The notes under the pieces: generated by a model
What the model was told of the DNA's origin: nothing
Databases searched by the model: none
Seen by the model: only the letters and a program-made list of their open reading frames with translations
Translations under genes and position numbers: made by a program
Assembly: GCF_009617875.1 (NCBI RefSeq)
Contig: NZ_BLAV01000001.1
Span: forward strand, 1,736,001 to 1,800,000
DNA: 64,000 bases
Reading direction: 5' to 3'
DNA from: Prolixibacter sp. NT017
Lineage (GTDB): Bacteria; Bacteroidota; Bacteroidia; Bacteroidales; Prolixibacteraceae
In this document: positions 15,913 to 24,315 of the stretch, piece after piece
How positions within the stretch are numbered: the first letter of the stretch is position 1
Layout: every line of letters starts with the position of its first letter

Positions 15913-16335
15913 ATTTTCTTCCACGTACCTCTTGAAGTTATCGAGGATGGATTGCCAACCGAATTGCTGCTGTTCGATGGTATTCGTGTTTTCTGCTTCG
16001 AAGCGTTCAGTTACACTTGTCGCACCACCTCCCGACCCGAAGGATACCTCTACTTTCCTGCCGTCTTCCATGGTGTAAGAGATGAATTGGTTGTTTTTCA
16101 CCTCGTCGTATACGCCTTCGAAATCGAAGCCAATACTGCCGTCTTTGGCTTCCATACGTGAGGTGAATCGTCCACCGGGCCGCAAATCATTTTCCGCTTT
16201 GGGCGTATGCCAGTCATCCGATGCTGCGTTCCACTGAACAATGTGCTTTGGGTTGGTCCACGCGTCCCATACTTTATCAACCGGTGCGTTGATGATGGCC
16301 TGAACGGTAATGATGGTTTTTGCTTTTGTTTCCAT
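15904..16335 (-). CDS. SRPBCC/AHSA1 family protein
   Basis: The 143-residue protein begins METKAKTIITVQAIINAPVDKVWDAW, the typical opening of AHSA1 (activator of Hsp90 ATPase homologue 1-like) START-fold proteins, and has WNAASDDWHTPKAEND, PGGRFTSRMEAKDGSIGFDF and a C-terminal GWQSILDNFKRYVE. Bacterial members probably bind small hydrophobic ligands rather than Hsp90. It is divergent from the GlxA-type regulator at 16510, with a 174-bp shared promoter region, so that regulator may control it. Confidence 0.88.
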   Translation of the reverse strand: METKAKTIITVQAIINAPVDKVWDAWTNPKHIVQWNAASDDWHTPKAENDLRPGGRFTSRMEAKDGSIGFDFEGVYDEVKNNQFISYTMEDGRKVEVSFGSGGGATSVTERFEAENTNTIEQQQFGWQSILDNFKRYVEENHP

Positions 16336-16509
16336 TATGTTCTTATTTAGTTTTTTGCTATCATCCTGTTGTTTTGTACAAACTTACGGCGATCAACCGG
16401 CAGCTGAGATGTACGAAAGCGACAAATGAAAGTCTATTTCCGACAAGAACGTCTTATATTTGATGTTATACGCAGTTAGCTTTTTCATGGATACACAAAA
16501 AACACCAAT

Positions 16510-17496
16510 ATGAAGAAAATAGCCATTCTGGTTCCCGAGAGCTCCGTTTTGCAGGCCATTGCCGACCCGCAGTATTGTTTCAGCGCCGTGAATCAGTTTT
16601 GTTTGGAGGCGGGGAGAGAGCCTTTGTTTCAGGTGGAACTGGTGGGAGTGAAAAGAGAGGTTCAACTGGGGAACGGGAGTTTTTCTGTTCGTCCCGATAA
16701 GTTGCTGCCAGAAGCCGACCAACCCGATTTGATCATCATCCCGGCCCTGTTTGGCGACATGGAGGAAGCGATAGCTGCCAATAAGGAAATGCTCCCCTGG
16801 ATTATCGATCACTACAACGACGGGGCAGAGGTGGCTTCCCTGTGTGTGGGAGCCTTCCTGCTGGCTTCTACGGGATTGCTGGACGGAAAGAAATGCTCTA
16901 CTCACTGGGGCTTTACCGGTTTGTTCCGGGAAATGTTCCCGACGGTGGATGTACAGGATGGTTTGATTGTGACGGAGGAGAACGGGATTTATTCCAGCGG
17001 CGGGGCTAACTCGTACTGGAACCTGTTGCTTCATTTGGTGGAGAAGTTTGCCGGCAGGGAAATGGCTATCTTAACATCCAAGTATTTTGCCATCGATATC
17101 GGCCGGAACAGTCAGTCACCGTTTGCCATGTTCAAAGGCCAAAAGAAGCACGATGACGATCTGGTCAGGAGAGCGCAGAATTATATCGAAAAAAACATCG
17201 ACGATCGGATAACGGTCGACGAACTGGCGGATAAGCTATCGGTCGGCCGGCGCAGTTTTGAGCGGCGGTTCAAAAGGGCGACCAACAATTCGGTGCTGGA
17301 ATACATTCAGCGGGTAAAGATGGAAGTAGCCAAGCGCAACTTCGAAACCAGCCACAAAAACATCAGCGAGGTAATGTTCGAAGTGGGGTATACCGATAGC
17401 AAGGCTTTTCGAAATACCTTCCGGAAGATCACCGGTCTGACACCGGTCGAGTACCGGAACCGGTATAATAAGATGGTGGTGCCGGCGGAAGGGTAG
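16510..17496 (+). CDS. GlxA-type AraC-family transcriptional regulator (DJ-1/PfpI domain)
   Basis: The 328-residue protein couples an N-terminal DJ-1/PfpI-like domain (about 1-185; nucleophile-elbow-like SLCVGAFLLAS near residue 112) to a C-terminal AraC-type double helix-turn-helix (about 220-325; ITVDELADKLSVGRRSFERRF and ISEVMFEVGYTDSKAFRNTF). The amidase-like domain in this family senses ligands rather than catalysing. It starts at an ATG right after AACACCAAT and is divergent from the AHSA1 gene, so control of the 12117-16335 cluster is plausible but unproven. Confidence 0.92.
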   Translation: MKKIAILVPESSVLQAIADPQYCFSAVNQFCLEAGREPLFQVELVGVKREVQLGNGSFSVRPDKLLPEADQPDLIIIPALFGDMEEAIAANKEMLPWIIDHYNDGAEVASLCVGAFLLASTGLLDGKKCSTHWGFTGLFREMFPTVDVQDGLIVTEENGIYSSGGANSYWNLLLHLVEKFAGREMAILTSKYFAIDIGRNSQSPFAMFKGQKKHDDDLVRRAQNYIEKNIDDRITVDELADKLSVGRRSFERRFKRATNNSVLEYIQRVKMEVAKRNFETSHKNISEVMFEVGYTDSKAFRNTFRKITGLTPVEYRNRYNKMVVPAEG

Positions 17497-17514
17497 TTGT
17501 TTCAGTTTTATTCG

Positions 17515-17578
17515 TAAAAAATGAGAAATGAACAATGGGAGTAAAGTTCATTTCTCATTTCTAACTTTTCAATGTTAT
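17515..17578. repeat. Short heptamer-phased tract
   Basis: AAAATGA-GAAATGA-ACAATGG and GTTCATT-TCTCATT-TCTAACT fill the gap between the AraC and fabF genes in 7-bp register. The two halves are roughly inverse complements (ATGAGAAATGAAC versus GTTCATTTCTCAT), so the tract could also fold into a hairpin serving both convergent genes. Confidence 0.7.
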
Positions 17579-17580
17579 TA

Positions 17581-18819
17581 TCAGATTTTCTTGAACACCA
17601 GCGTAGCGTTATGTCCGCCAAAACCGAAGCTGTTGGTCATGGCCACATCCACCTGGGCATCGATGCTTTCGCCGGTAATGATACGCACATCTTTCGGGAT
17701 GGCCGGATCGAGGTTCACCGTGTTGATAGTGGGAGGCACGATGTTATCAGTAATGGCCTTAATGCATAAAATCGACTCGGCAGCGCCGGCTGCTCCCAGC
17801 AAGTGTCCGGTCATCGATTTGGTTGCACTGATGTTCAACAGCGGTTTTTCGCCAAATACTTTTTGCACGGCTGTAACTTCACTCGGGTCGCCCACAGGAG
17901 TGGAGGTCGCGTGCACATTCAGGTAATCTACCTTGTCGGGATTGATTTGGGCCTCTTCCAGCGCCAGCTCCATGGCTTTAATGGCTCCGATTCCTTCAGG
18001 ATGAGTAGCCGTCATGTGGAAAGCGTCCGCTGTCATTGCCGCACCGACCATCTCAGCATAGATGTGTGCTCCGCGTGCTTTGGCGTGCTCGTATTCTTCG
18101 AGAATCAAAGCACCGGCTCCTTCGCCCATCACAAAGCCATCGCGGTCCACGTCGAACGGACGGCTGGCTGCTTCGGGATGTTCGTTGTTGGTCGACATCG
18201 CTTTCAGGGCACTGAATCCGCCCATCGATGCCGGAGTTATCGGTGCTTCTGAACCACCTGTCACAAATGCTTTCGCTTTTCCCATCCGGATGTAATTGAA
18301 AGCATCCATGATGGAAGTATTGGAAGTAGCGCAAGCCGACACAGTGGTGTAGTTCATTCCCTGCAGACCGTATTTCATCGAAATCATTCCTGACGCCATG
18401 TTGACGATCAGCTTGGGTACAAAGAACGGACTGAAACGGGGTTCAAAGTTGTTTTGCACATACTTGGTTACCTCTTCTTCGAATGTTCCCATTCCGCCTT
18501 GTCCGGACCCCCAGATAACGCCGACATCGAACGGATCCATTTTCGATAAATCCAGACCGGAATCTTCCATGGCCTGGGCGGCGGCGTACAATGCATATTG
18601 AGTGAAAAGATCACTGCGCTTGATTTCGTTGCGTTCGAGGTATTCTGCCGGATTGAAATCCTTTACTTCACAGGCAAACCGCGTTTTAAATTTCGACGGG
18701 TCGAAGCGGGTGATGGTGGCGGCCGCACTTTTCCCGGCAACGGCATTTTGCCAGAAGTCCTGAATATTATTGCCTAGTGGGGTTACCGCTCCCAGTCCGG
18801 TAATAACTACTCTCTTCAT
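17581..18819 (-). CDS. fabF: Beta-ketoacyl-ACP synthase II
   Basis: The 412-residue enzyme shows the KAS II Cys-His-His triad: C163 in SACATS, H303 in NVHATSTPVGD and H339 in KSMTGHLLGAAGA, with K334. It condenses malonyl-ACP with acyl-ACP in fatty acid elongation. It stands alone rather than in a fab cluster, and its upstream region carries a 16-bp palindrome identical to one at the adjacent tetR promoter, so this copy appears to be a regulated extra FabF. Substrate range cannot be told from sequence. Confidence 0.95.
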   Translation of the reverse strand: MKRVVITGLGAVTPLGNNIQDFWQNAVAGKSAAATITRFDPSKFKTRFACEVKDFNPAEYLERNEIKRSDLFTQYALYAAAQAMEDSGLDLSKMDPFDVGVIWGSGQGGMGTFEEEVTKYVQNNFEPRFSPFFVPKLIVNMASGMISMKYGLQGMNYTTVSACATSNTSIMDAFNYIRMGKAKAFVTGGSEAPITPASMGGFSALKAMSTNNEHPEAASRPFDVDRDGFVMGEGAGALILEEYEHAKARGAHIYAEMVGAAMTADAFHMTATHPEGIGAIKAMELALEEAQINPDKVDYLNVHATSTPVGDPSEVTAVQKVFGEKPLLNISATKSMTGHLLGAAGAAESILCIKAITDNIVPPTINTVNLDPAIPKDVRIITGESIDAQVDVAMTNSFGFGGHNATLVFKKI

Positions 18820-18851
18820 AAGGATATTGGTTTTTGTTTCTTTAATATGTT

Positions 18852-18867
18852 TATACCAATTGGTATA
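18852..18867. promoter_or_regulatory. TetR operator upstream of fabF
   Basis: TATACCAATTGGTATA is a perfect 16-bp palindrome 33 bp upstream of the fabF start. The same sequence occurs at 19498-19513 at the tetR promoter, and I noticed no third full copy in the window. Confidence 0.85.
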
Positions 18868-18892
18868 TTCATGATTAAAAAAATTTATTTAT

Positions 18893-19483
18893 TCAGATTA
18901 CTATTTGTTCTATCTGTGTTTTCAGCTGTTCCAGATTCGACAACAAGGGCTTTTCGGTGCCCAGCGTTTTCGCAATCAAGATGCCTCCTTCCACCAGCGA
19001 TATGAATACATCGGCGAAAGCTTCGGGTTCGACATCTGGTTTTACCTGCCCGTTATCAAGGCCCTCCTCAATGATCGAAATGAGATTGTTACGCCAGCTT
19101 TCAAGTGCCGAACTTGCCTTTTCGAAAAGCGCAGGATGTGCATCGTCGGAATCGGAAGCAGCATTCAAAATCGGGCAGCCTCCCCATTCAAAGATGGTAG
19201 GGTAGTACTCTTCGTAAAACGAAACGTAAGCCATCAGCTTCTCGCGGGTATTTTCGGCTTGCTGCAGCCCGGTATGAACCGTTTTTCGTATCTGTCCGTA
19301 GTTGAAAGCGAATGCAGCCAGCGCCACCGCATCCTTGTTGGCAAAGTTCCCGTAAATGGCCCCTTTGGTTAAACCCGTGGCCCCGGTAATATCGGCCATA
19401 GAAGTTCCAACAAACCCTTTTTTGTTGAAAATAGCGGCGGTTTGCGCAATAATGAACTGCTTTGTCCTTTCCGATTTCTTCAT
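18893..19483 (-). CDS. TetR-family repressor, predicted regulator of fabF
   Basis: The 196-residue protein has an N-terminal TetR helix-turn-helix (IIAQTAAIFNKKGFVGTSMA; GLTKGAIYGNFANKDA) and a ligand domain containing FEWGGCPILNAASDSDD, as in the TetR branch that also includes fatty-acid or quinone-responsive repressors. It lies directly upstream of fabF on the same strand. A perfect palindrome overlaps its own -7 element and a second copy precedes fabF, so autorepression and fabF repression are likely. Confidence 0.9.
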   Translation of the reverse strand: MKKSERTKQFIIAQTAAIFNKKGFVGTSMADITGATGLTKGAIYGNFANKDAVALAAFAFNYGQIRKTVHTGLQQAENTREKLMAYVSFYEEYYPTIFEWGGCPILNAASDSDDAHPALFEKASSALESWRNNLISIIEEGLDNGQVKPDVEPEAFADVFISLVEGGILIAKTLGTEKPLLSNLEQLKTQIEQIVI

Positions 19484-19491
19484 ACCAATGA

Positions 19492-19513
19492 CAAATATAT
19501 ACCAATTGGTATA
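19492..19513 (-). promoter_or_regulatory. tetR promoter with overlapping operator
   Basis: On the minus strand TATATTTG (19492-19499) matches the Bacteroidota -7 TAnnTTTG. The palindrome TATACCAATTGGTATA (19498-19513) overlaps its upstream edge, a position that would block RNA polymerase. A half site, ATACCAAT (19482-19489), overlaps the start codon. Confidence 0.8.
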
Positions 19514-19586
19514 AAAACAAAAAAAGGAACTCTTCTTTTTCTGGATTCCTTTTGTCTTCAGATTACATATAGCCCCGGAAACTTCC

Positions 19587-19594
19587 TATTTTTG
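19587..19594 (+). promoter_or_regulatory. -7 element of the lipoate ligase gene
   Basis: TATTTTTG matches TAnnTTTG and lies 16 bp before the ATG at 19610, implying a very short leader. A matching -33 TTTG at the usual distance is not obvious. Confidence 0.55.
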
Positions 19595-19609
19595 CAAAAA
19601 AATTCATTC

Positions 19610-20596
19610 ATGCTGATTATCGATTCGCCCTCAAATAACGCTTATTTCAATATCGCTTCCGAAGAGTATTTGCTGAATACATATCCGAACGACGAGATCT
19701 TCCTGCTCTACGTAAATGCGCCTTCCATTATTGTGGGACGGTTCCAGAATACGCTGGCAGAAATCAACCTCGACTATGTCACGGAAAACAAAATCAAGGT
19801 AGTTCGCCGGATGTCAGGCGGTGGTGCGGTGTATCACGACCTGGGTAATCTGAATTTCTCATTTCATACCCCCCTCGGTGACGACGATTTTTCCGATTTC
19901 TCTAAGTTCACCCAGCCGGTGGTCGATTTGCTGAACAACCTGGATGTGCCGGCTAAACTCGAAGGACGGAATGATTTGGTGGTCGACGGCAAGAAATTCA
20001 GCGGTAACGCCAAGTTGGCCCGAAAAGGGAAGATGATTCAGCACGGTACTATTTTGCTGGACTCCGAGATGAGGGTATTGAGTGAGGCGTTGAAAATTAA
20101 TCCGCTAAAATTCCGAGACAAAGCGGTGAAGTCGGCCCGTGCCCGCGTTACAAACCTAATCGACTATTTCCCGGGAGGTATCACCGTCGATAAGTTCAAG
20201 GAACTGCTCATCGGGCAAATCATCAAAGAGAACGAACAGAGTGCAACCATCCACCAATTAAGACCGGATGAAGTAGCGAAAATTGAACAACTGGCCGCGG
20301 AAAAGTACAGCACCTGGGACTGGAATTTTGGTGGTTCACCCAGCTACGATTTTAACAAAGCCATTAAGATACCCGCGGGTTTCATCGAACTACACATGGA
20401 TGTGAAGAAGGGTGTCATTCAGGACGTGAAGATTTTCGGCGATTTCTTTGCATCGCAACCCATCGAAGAGCTCGAAGAAAAGCTCGTCGGTGTGCCGCAC
20501 GAAACCGAAAACCTCCGGCAAATCCTTTCAACGGTGAACCTGACCGATTACTTCGGGAAGGTTACCGGGGAGGAGATTCTGGAGTTGTTTGTGTAG
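19610..20596 (+). CDS. lplA: Lipoate-protein ligase A
   Basis: From the ATG at 19610 the protein has 328 residues: MLIIDSPSNNAYFNIASEEY, then VGRFQNTLAEINLDYV, VVRRMSGGGAVYHDLGNLNF (lipoate/ATP-binding loop), GRNDLVVDGKKFSGNAK with the catalytic Lys region, and a C-terminal accessory domain. It attaches free lipoate to the E2 subunits of 2-oxoacid dehydrogenases and to GcvH. An upstream in-frame start at 19442 is rejected because it would read through the tetR start and operator. It is divergent from tetR but its own promoter lies about 75 bp from the operator. Confidence 0.92.
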   Translation: MLIIDSPSNNAYFNIASEEYLLNTYPNDEIFLLYVNAPSIIVGRFQNTLAEINLDYVTENKIKVVRRMSGGGAVYHDLGNLNFSFHTPLGDDDFSDFSKFTQPVVDLLNNLDVPAKLEGRNDLVVDGKKFSGNAKLARKGKMIQHGTILLDSEMRVLSEALKINPLKFRDKAVKSARARVTNLIDYFPGGITVDKFKELLIGQIIKENEQSATIHQLRPDEVAKIEQLAAEKYSTWDWNFGGSPSYDFNKAIKIPAGFIELHMDVKKGVIQDVKIFGDFFASQPIEELEEKLVGVPHETENLRQILSTVNLTDYFGKVTGEEILELFV

Positions 20597-20663
20597 TGGT
20601 GACCGGTTTACCGTGAACGTGTCATTGGAATTTTGTAGCGCCTGTATGGCTATGGGAACGACC

Positions 20664-21848
20664 TTAATAATTGAAATCACGCGGCTCACCACACATTTCC
20701 CGGGCATCCAATATGGCTTCCCGCCATTTATCCTGTATCATTTTGAATGTCCCGATAATATCATGCCTGTCGTCTGATTCGTACGAGAGGCCCAGTTCTT
20801 TGTATGTAACATATTGTTCATAAACCGGATCGAGTGCTTCAGCCACTTTTAGATTCTCATACTGAAATGCGGCCTTGTGAATCGCTTTGTACCATACGAG
20901 TTGACTATCGAGGTATACAGGGCGGTCGGCATTCTGTAACGTACTGATGGGACCATCCAGTTCCATATTACCCGACTCGCTATCTATTTTCCGCAAGTGA
21001 ATTTCCATTCCGTCAAATAGTTTCAGAATATATGGGTCGGTCTCTGTTTCGCGGGCAAATTCAATGTAGGAATTGCTGAAGCCTGATAACATTGGGCGTT
21101 TTTCTGGCGGTTTAGGCTTAGCTTTTTTTGCTGGGGTTGATTCCTTTTGCTTTTCCCTTGCCAGTTCCAGGTACATTTCCTCTTTCGGCCCTTTCTTGTC
21201 GGGCAACAAAAGCAACAGGTTCGTTCCCATACGACTGTCGTAATACTCATACCATTCGGGCATGTACGCATAGCCACCGGTTTCATCTTTTTCCATCACA
21301 CGGCCGTAATCCGACATGTGCAGATCCCACGGGTCTCCCATATACCAATCGTCGAGCGACAAGAGAAAGCTTTTCATTAATACGATTTCTTCCGGGGTAA
21401 TCATTGGGATAAAGGGGCAGGCCATAATGTTTTGATGCCAGTACAGGAAGTCGAACGATATCTTAACCTCTTCAATTTTAATTTGTCCGGCCCGCCATTG
21501 CAGTTCCAGGTTGAACAGTTTCTTTTTCAGAATACTCCGCAGCGCTTCCAGTGCATAATTCTGGTACCGGAGTTCCAGGCTCTCGCGCTCGCTCAGCAGA
21601 CCAATGTAGTAGTTATACGATTTTACGAGAGATACCTTCCAATTAACATATCTCTTGATAAAACCCTCTTTGTTGTGGTCGGAATACTTCTCCAGGTAGC
21701 TTTTTACCTTTTCCGATTCTTTTAACTCGTTGATGAATTGGGTTGTCAGCTTTTTGAAGAACTGTTCATATTCCACTTTGTCCTCGGGAATCATTTCTTT
21801 CCGGTACGGAAAATGATCGAAGTTGGCGAAGTGTCCTTTCTTTTTCAT
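20664..21848 (-). CDS. Hypothetical protein
   Basis: I do not recognise this family. Started at the ATG at 21848 (MKKKGHFANFDHFPYRKE) it has 394 residues and no signal peptide or membrane helix. It is rich in aromatic and charged residues and has a Lys/Pro-rich linker (TPAKKAKPKPPEKRP) at about residue 245 that separates two parts, suggesting two domains. A longer start at 21914 would add 22 residues without a ribosome binding site. It is downstream of, and on the same strand as, another unknown gene at 21975, but a terminator separates them. Confidence 0.65.
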   Translation of the reverse strand: MKKKGHFANFDHFPYRKEMIPEDKVEYEQFFKKLTTQFINELKESEKVKSYLEKYSDHNKEGFIKRYVNWKVSLVKSYNYYIGLLSERESLELRYQNYALEALRSILKKKLFNLELQWRAGQIKIEEVKISFDFLYWHQNIMACPFIPMITPEEIVLMKSFLLSLDDWYMGDPWDLHMSDYGRVMEKDETGGYAYMPEWYEYYDSRMGTNLLLLLPDKKGPKEEMYLELAREKQKESTPAKKAKPKPPEKRPMLSGFSNSYIEFARETETDPYILKLFDGMEIHLRKIDSESGNMELDGPISTLQNADRPVYLDSQLVWYKAIHKAAFQYENLKVAEALDPVYEQYVTYKELGLSYESDDRHDIIGTFKMIQDKWREAILDAREMCGEPRDFNY

Positions 21849-21932
21849 TGGCGATAATTCTTCGTTAAACGTTGGTCTGACCAGGAAAATAAAATCAGGA
21901 TACGCATTTCCCACATCCCTAAAAACAGCAAG

Positions 21933-21955
21933 AAAGCCCCGGTTTCGGGGCTTTT
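21933..21955 (-). terminator. Rho-independent terminator
   Basis: AAGCCCCG-GTTT-CGGGGCTT type hairpin with a 7-8 bp GC-rich stem, flanked by runs of A and T. It follows the stop at 21975 on the minus strand and would terminate that gene before the hypothetical gene at 21848. Confidence 0.8.
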
Positions 21956-21974
21956 GTGAATCACTATCGGGAGT

Positions 21975-22685
21975 TTACGATTCGGTTGCGGCACCATCTA
22001 CGGTCTCTTCACCTTCTTCCACGGGCTCGTCCTCTTCAATGGAGTCTTTCGAGCCGTAAATTACATAATCGTTATAATAGGCCTCGTTTACACCTTCCCA
22101 TATATCTTTGCCGGCCTCGCATATTTCCGAAATGGTTTGGTAAATATCGTTAGCGGCCTTTTCGCGTTCCACCGTTTTGGCCTCGCGGGTCGATATCATT
22201 GTTTGCTGTTCATCGATAGCATCGTCGAGGACTGTTACCGCCGATTCGATTTCCGTCAGCGTCTCTCCGGTAATGTTGCGCGAAGCCAGTTTGTCGAGCA
22301 TCTCCCGGCAGGTGGTACAGATGTGGTTAGCCAGGTTGATCAAGTCGGCTGCTTTAACATCCTTCAGCTTATTAAACCGGATGGCTTTGTACTCGACCGA
22401 TTGTTCTCCCAAGGCATATTTGCAGCGAAAACGTAAGGTCGATAGCAGCTCTTTCACCTGGGCGTAGGCCGTGTTTTTCGCATCGGTTTTCAGGGTTTGC
22501 TGTCCCAGCCAGTAGTTATCCGACGGCATTTGCCTGAAGGCCGTTACCTTGGTTTTGAAATTGGTCCGGAAAGTTTCATCGTATCCCAGAGGGGAGAGTT
22601 GTTCCGCATCGCGTTCTAACAAATTATCGATACGGTCGGCACGCTGAGTTAGCGTACCCATGCTAAAATTAAAGCTAGTTTTCAT
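21975..22685 (-). CDS. Hypothetical helical protein
   Basis: The 236-residue protein has no family I can name. It is predicted helical throughout, with a heptad-like stretch (TEIESAVTVLDDAIDEQQTM; TREAKTVEREKAANDIYQTI) and a very acidic C-terminus (EEDEPVEEGEETVDG). CTTCREM near residue 127 gives two Cys. There is no signal peptide. The ATG at 22685 follows an AT-rich region. Neighbours give no functional clue apart from another unknown gene beyond the terminator. Confidence 0.65.
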   Translation of the reverse strand: MKTSFNFSMGTLTQRADRIDNLLERDAEQLSPLGYDETFRTNFKTKVTAFRQMPSDNYWLGQQTLKTDAKNTAYAQVKELLSTLRFRCKYALGEQSVEYKAIRFNKLKDVKAADLINLANHICTTCREMLDKLASRNITGETLTEIESAVTVLDDAIDEQQTMISTREAKTVEREKAANDIYQTISEICEAGKDIWEGVNEAYYNDYVIYGSKDSIEEDEPVEEGEETVDGAATES

Positions 22686-22832
22686 GTTAATTAATTTTTA
22701 TTGGTTGTCTTAGTTGCTAACCAAATAGCTTTTTGAAATTACAACGATTTACCGCTATATGCAACCCAATCGCACCACTTTTTTATATGTTTTTTAATAT
22801 AAAAGTTAATATTTTCAAAGTTTTAATAATCA

Positions 22833-22964
22833 TTGCAGTGCTTTTCTGTTACTATTTTTGCGAAAATGAATACAATAAATATTACGGGTATGCGTGTACT
22901 TTCCTCCTTTTCTTTATCGCACTTTTCCCTGTTCAGTTATCCCCATGTTAGCAGCCATTTGTCT
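22833..22964 (+). other. Promoter and start of a reading frame cut by the IS3 element
   Basis: TTG (22833-22835), 17 bp, then TATTTTTG (22853-22860) gives a good Bacteroidota promoter, followed by an ATG at 22866. The frame (MNTINITGMRVLSSFSLSHF..) runs straight into the left end of the IS element at 22965, where it soon stops. No matching continuation is visible beyond 24557. It may be a gene broken by the insertion or a coincidental frame. Confidence 0.4.
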
Positions 22965-22999
22965 TGTCCTGAAATAGCTTGACGTAAAAAGTCAGGAAA

Positions 23000-23407
23000 A
23001 TGAAGAAAGGAAAAGAGGCCATGTTAAGCGATCACATGGAAGGATTTCAGGAAAAACCGATTAATTACAATGCTTACGAAGTTAGTTTCAGGCGCTGGTT
23101 GGTCGGCCAGATAGATGCAGAAAAGATGAGTTTTCAGCAGGCACGCGACCGGTTTGATTTAGGTTCCCAGTACCGGCGCATTATCAGGAACTGGCAGGAA
23201 CGTTATTCCGATGATATTCACTTATCTTTACAGGCGATGAGTGGAAAAGAAAGAACAGATGTAAAAGCGCTGGAGAAGCGTATCAAAGAGCTGGAAAAAC
23301 AGCTTGAACTGGCGAAGATGAAAAATGTGGGCCTGAATACGATGATTGACATTGCTGAGCAGGACTACAAATTAGAGATTCGAAAAAAGTCTGGCCCCAA
23401 ACAGTAG
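23000..23407 (+). CDS. IS3-family transposase OrfA
   Basis: The 135-residue protein has an N-terminal helix-turn-helix region (VSFRRWLVGQIDAEKMSFQQ.. with YRRIIRNWQERY) and a C-terminal coiled coil with leucine heptads (KALEKRIKELEKQLELAKMK), the standard IS3 OrfA architecture. AGGAAA immediately precedes the ATG. It binds the element's ends, and on its own tends to limit transposition. An A-rich slippery site near its 3' end would give the OrfAB fusion transposase. Confidence 0.9.
   Translation: MKKGKEAMLSDHMEGFQEKPINYNAYEVSFRRWLVGQIDAEKMSFQQARDRFDLGSQYRRIIRNWQERYSDDIHLSLQAMSGKERTDVKALEKRIKELEKQLELAKMKNVGLNTMIDIAEQDYKLEIRKKSGPKQ
23383..23389 (+). other. Programmed -1 frameshift site of the IS
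   Basis: A-AAA-AAG in the OrfA frame is the classical X-XXY-YYZ slippery heptamer. The OrfB frame is open through this point (reading AAA-AAA-GTC-TGG..), so a -1 shift would join OrfA to OrfB. Confidence 0.8.
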
Positions 23408-23421
23408 AAGTACTGGCACAC

Positions 23422-24315
23422 ATGTACCCGTTGGTATCCAAATCGGTACTGTGTGAACTGTTTGGGTTTAGCCGTCAGGCCTGGTACGATAGCAAAAAGC
23501 GTCACTCAGTAAAACAAATGCAGGAGGTGTTCATTTTGAAGCAGGTAAAAATACTTCGCCGCGAACATCCCCGCATGGGAGCAGAGAAACTCCTTTTATT
23601 ACTGACTTCCACACTACAGGAACACAACATCAAATACGGAAGAGACAAGTTTTTCAACCTGCTCGGGGAGCACGGTTTGTTGGTGCGGCGCCGTAAGCGG
23701 GGCCCGAAAACCACTAATTCGAACCATTTTTACCGTAAATATCCCAATCTAATCCGGGATATCGAACTGGTCAGTTCAGGCAGACTCTGGGTCAGTGATA
23801 TTACTTACCTGCGAACCGAAAAAGGCTTTGTCTACCTGTCCCTGGTAACCGATGCCTATTCGAAGAAAATTGTCGGATGGAGCCTCTGGCCCGACCTGAC
23901 CAGTGAAGGGGCCTTAAATGCCCTAAGAATGGCCGTTGCCGGCGAAGGTGTAAAGCCGAACCTGATTCATCACTCCGACAGGGGGATTCAGTATTGCTGC
24001 AATGATTACGTGAACTACCTGAAAGGAGCTAAAATCAACATATCTATGACTGAAAACGGAGACCCTTATGAAAATGCGGTAGCCGAACGTGTTAATGGTA
24101 TTCTGAAGGGAGAGTACAGCTTACAGGACACTTTTGCCGATTATCACGCAGCCCTGGAAGCGGTAAAACTCGCTGTATACAAATACAATCATAAACGGCC
24201 GCATCGTAGTGTGGACATGATGTTCCCCACTGATGCACATAAGCAAACCGGAACATTAAAGAAACACTGGAAAAAGCGGTCCTATCCGTTGAAGCGTGAA
24301 TCAGGTGATACATAA
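23422..24315 (+). CDS. IS3-family transposase OrfB (DDE integrase)
   Basis: The 297-residue part from the first ATG includes an HTH_21-like region (HPRMGAEKLLLLL; GLLVRRRKRGPKTT) and the rve integrase core with the DDE triad: D in WVSDITYLRT, D in LIHHSDRGIQY and E in NAVAERVNGILKGEY. The frame is complete, so the enzyme may be active. Translation probably begins in OrfA and reaches this frame by -1 slippage; independent initiation at 23422 is also possible. Confidence 0.93.
   Translation: MYPLVSKSVLCELFGFSRQAWYDSKKRHSVKQMQEVFILKQVKILRREHPRMGAEKLLLLLTSTLQEHNIKYGRDKFFNLLGEHGLLVRRRKRGPKTTNSNHFYRKYPNLIRDIELVSSGRLWVSDITYLRTEKGFVYLSLVTDAYSKKIVGWSLWPDLTSEGALNALRMAVAGEGVKPNLIHHSDRGIQYCCNDYVNYLKGAKINISMTENGDPYENAVAERVNGILKGEYSLQDTFADYHAALEAVKLAVYKYNHKRPHRSVDMMFPTDAHKQTGTLKKHWKKRSYPLKRESGDT

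Noticed and set aside
16393..17034. Minus-strand frame of 213 codons
   Set aside because: Antisense to the GlxA-type regulator, which is well supported.
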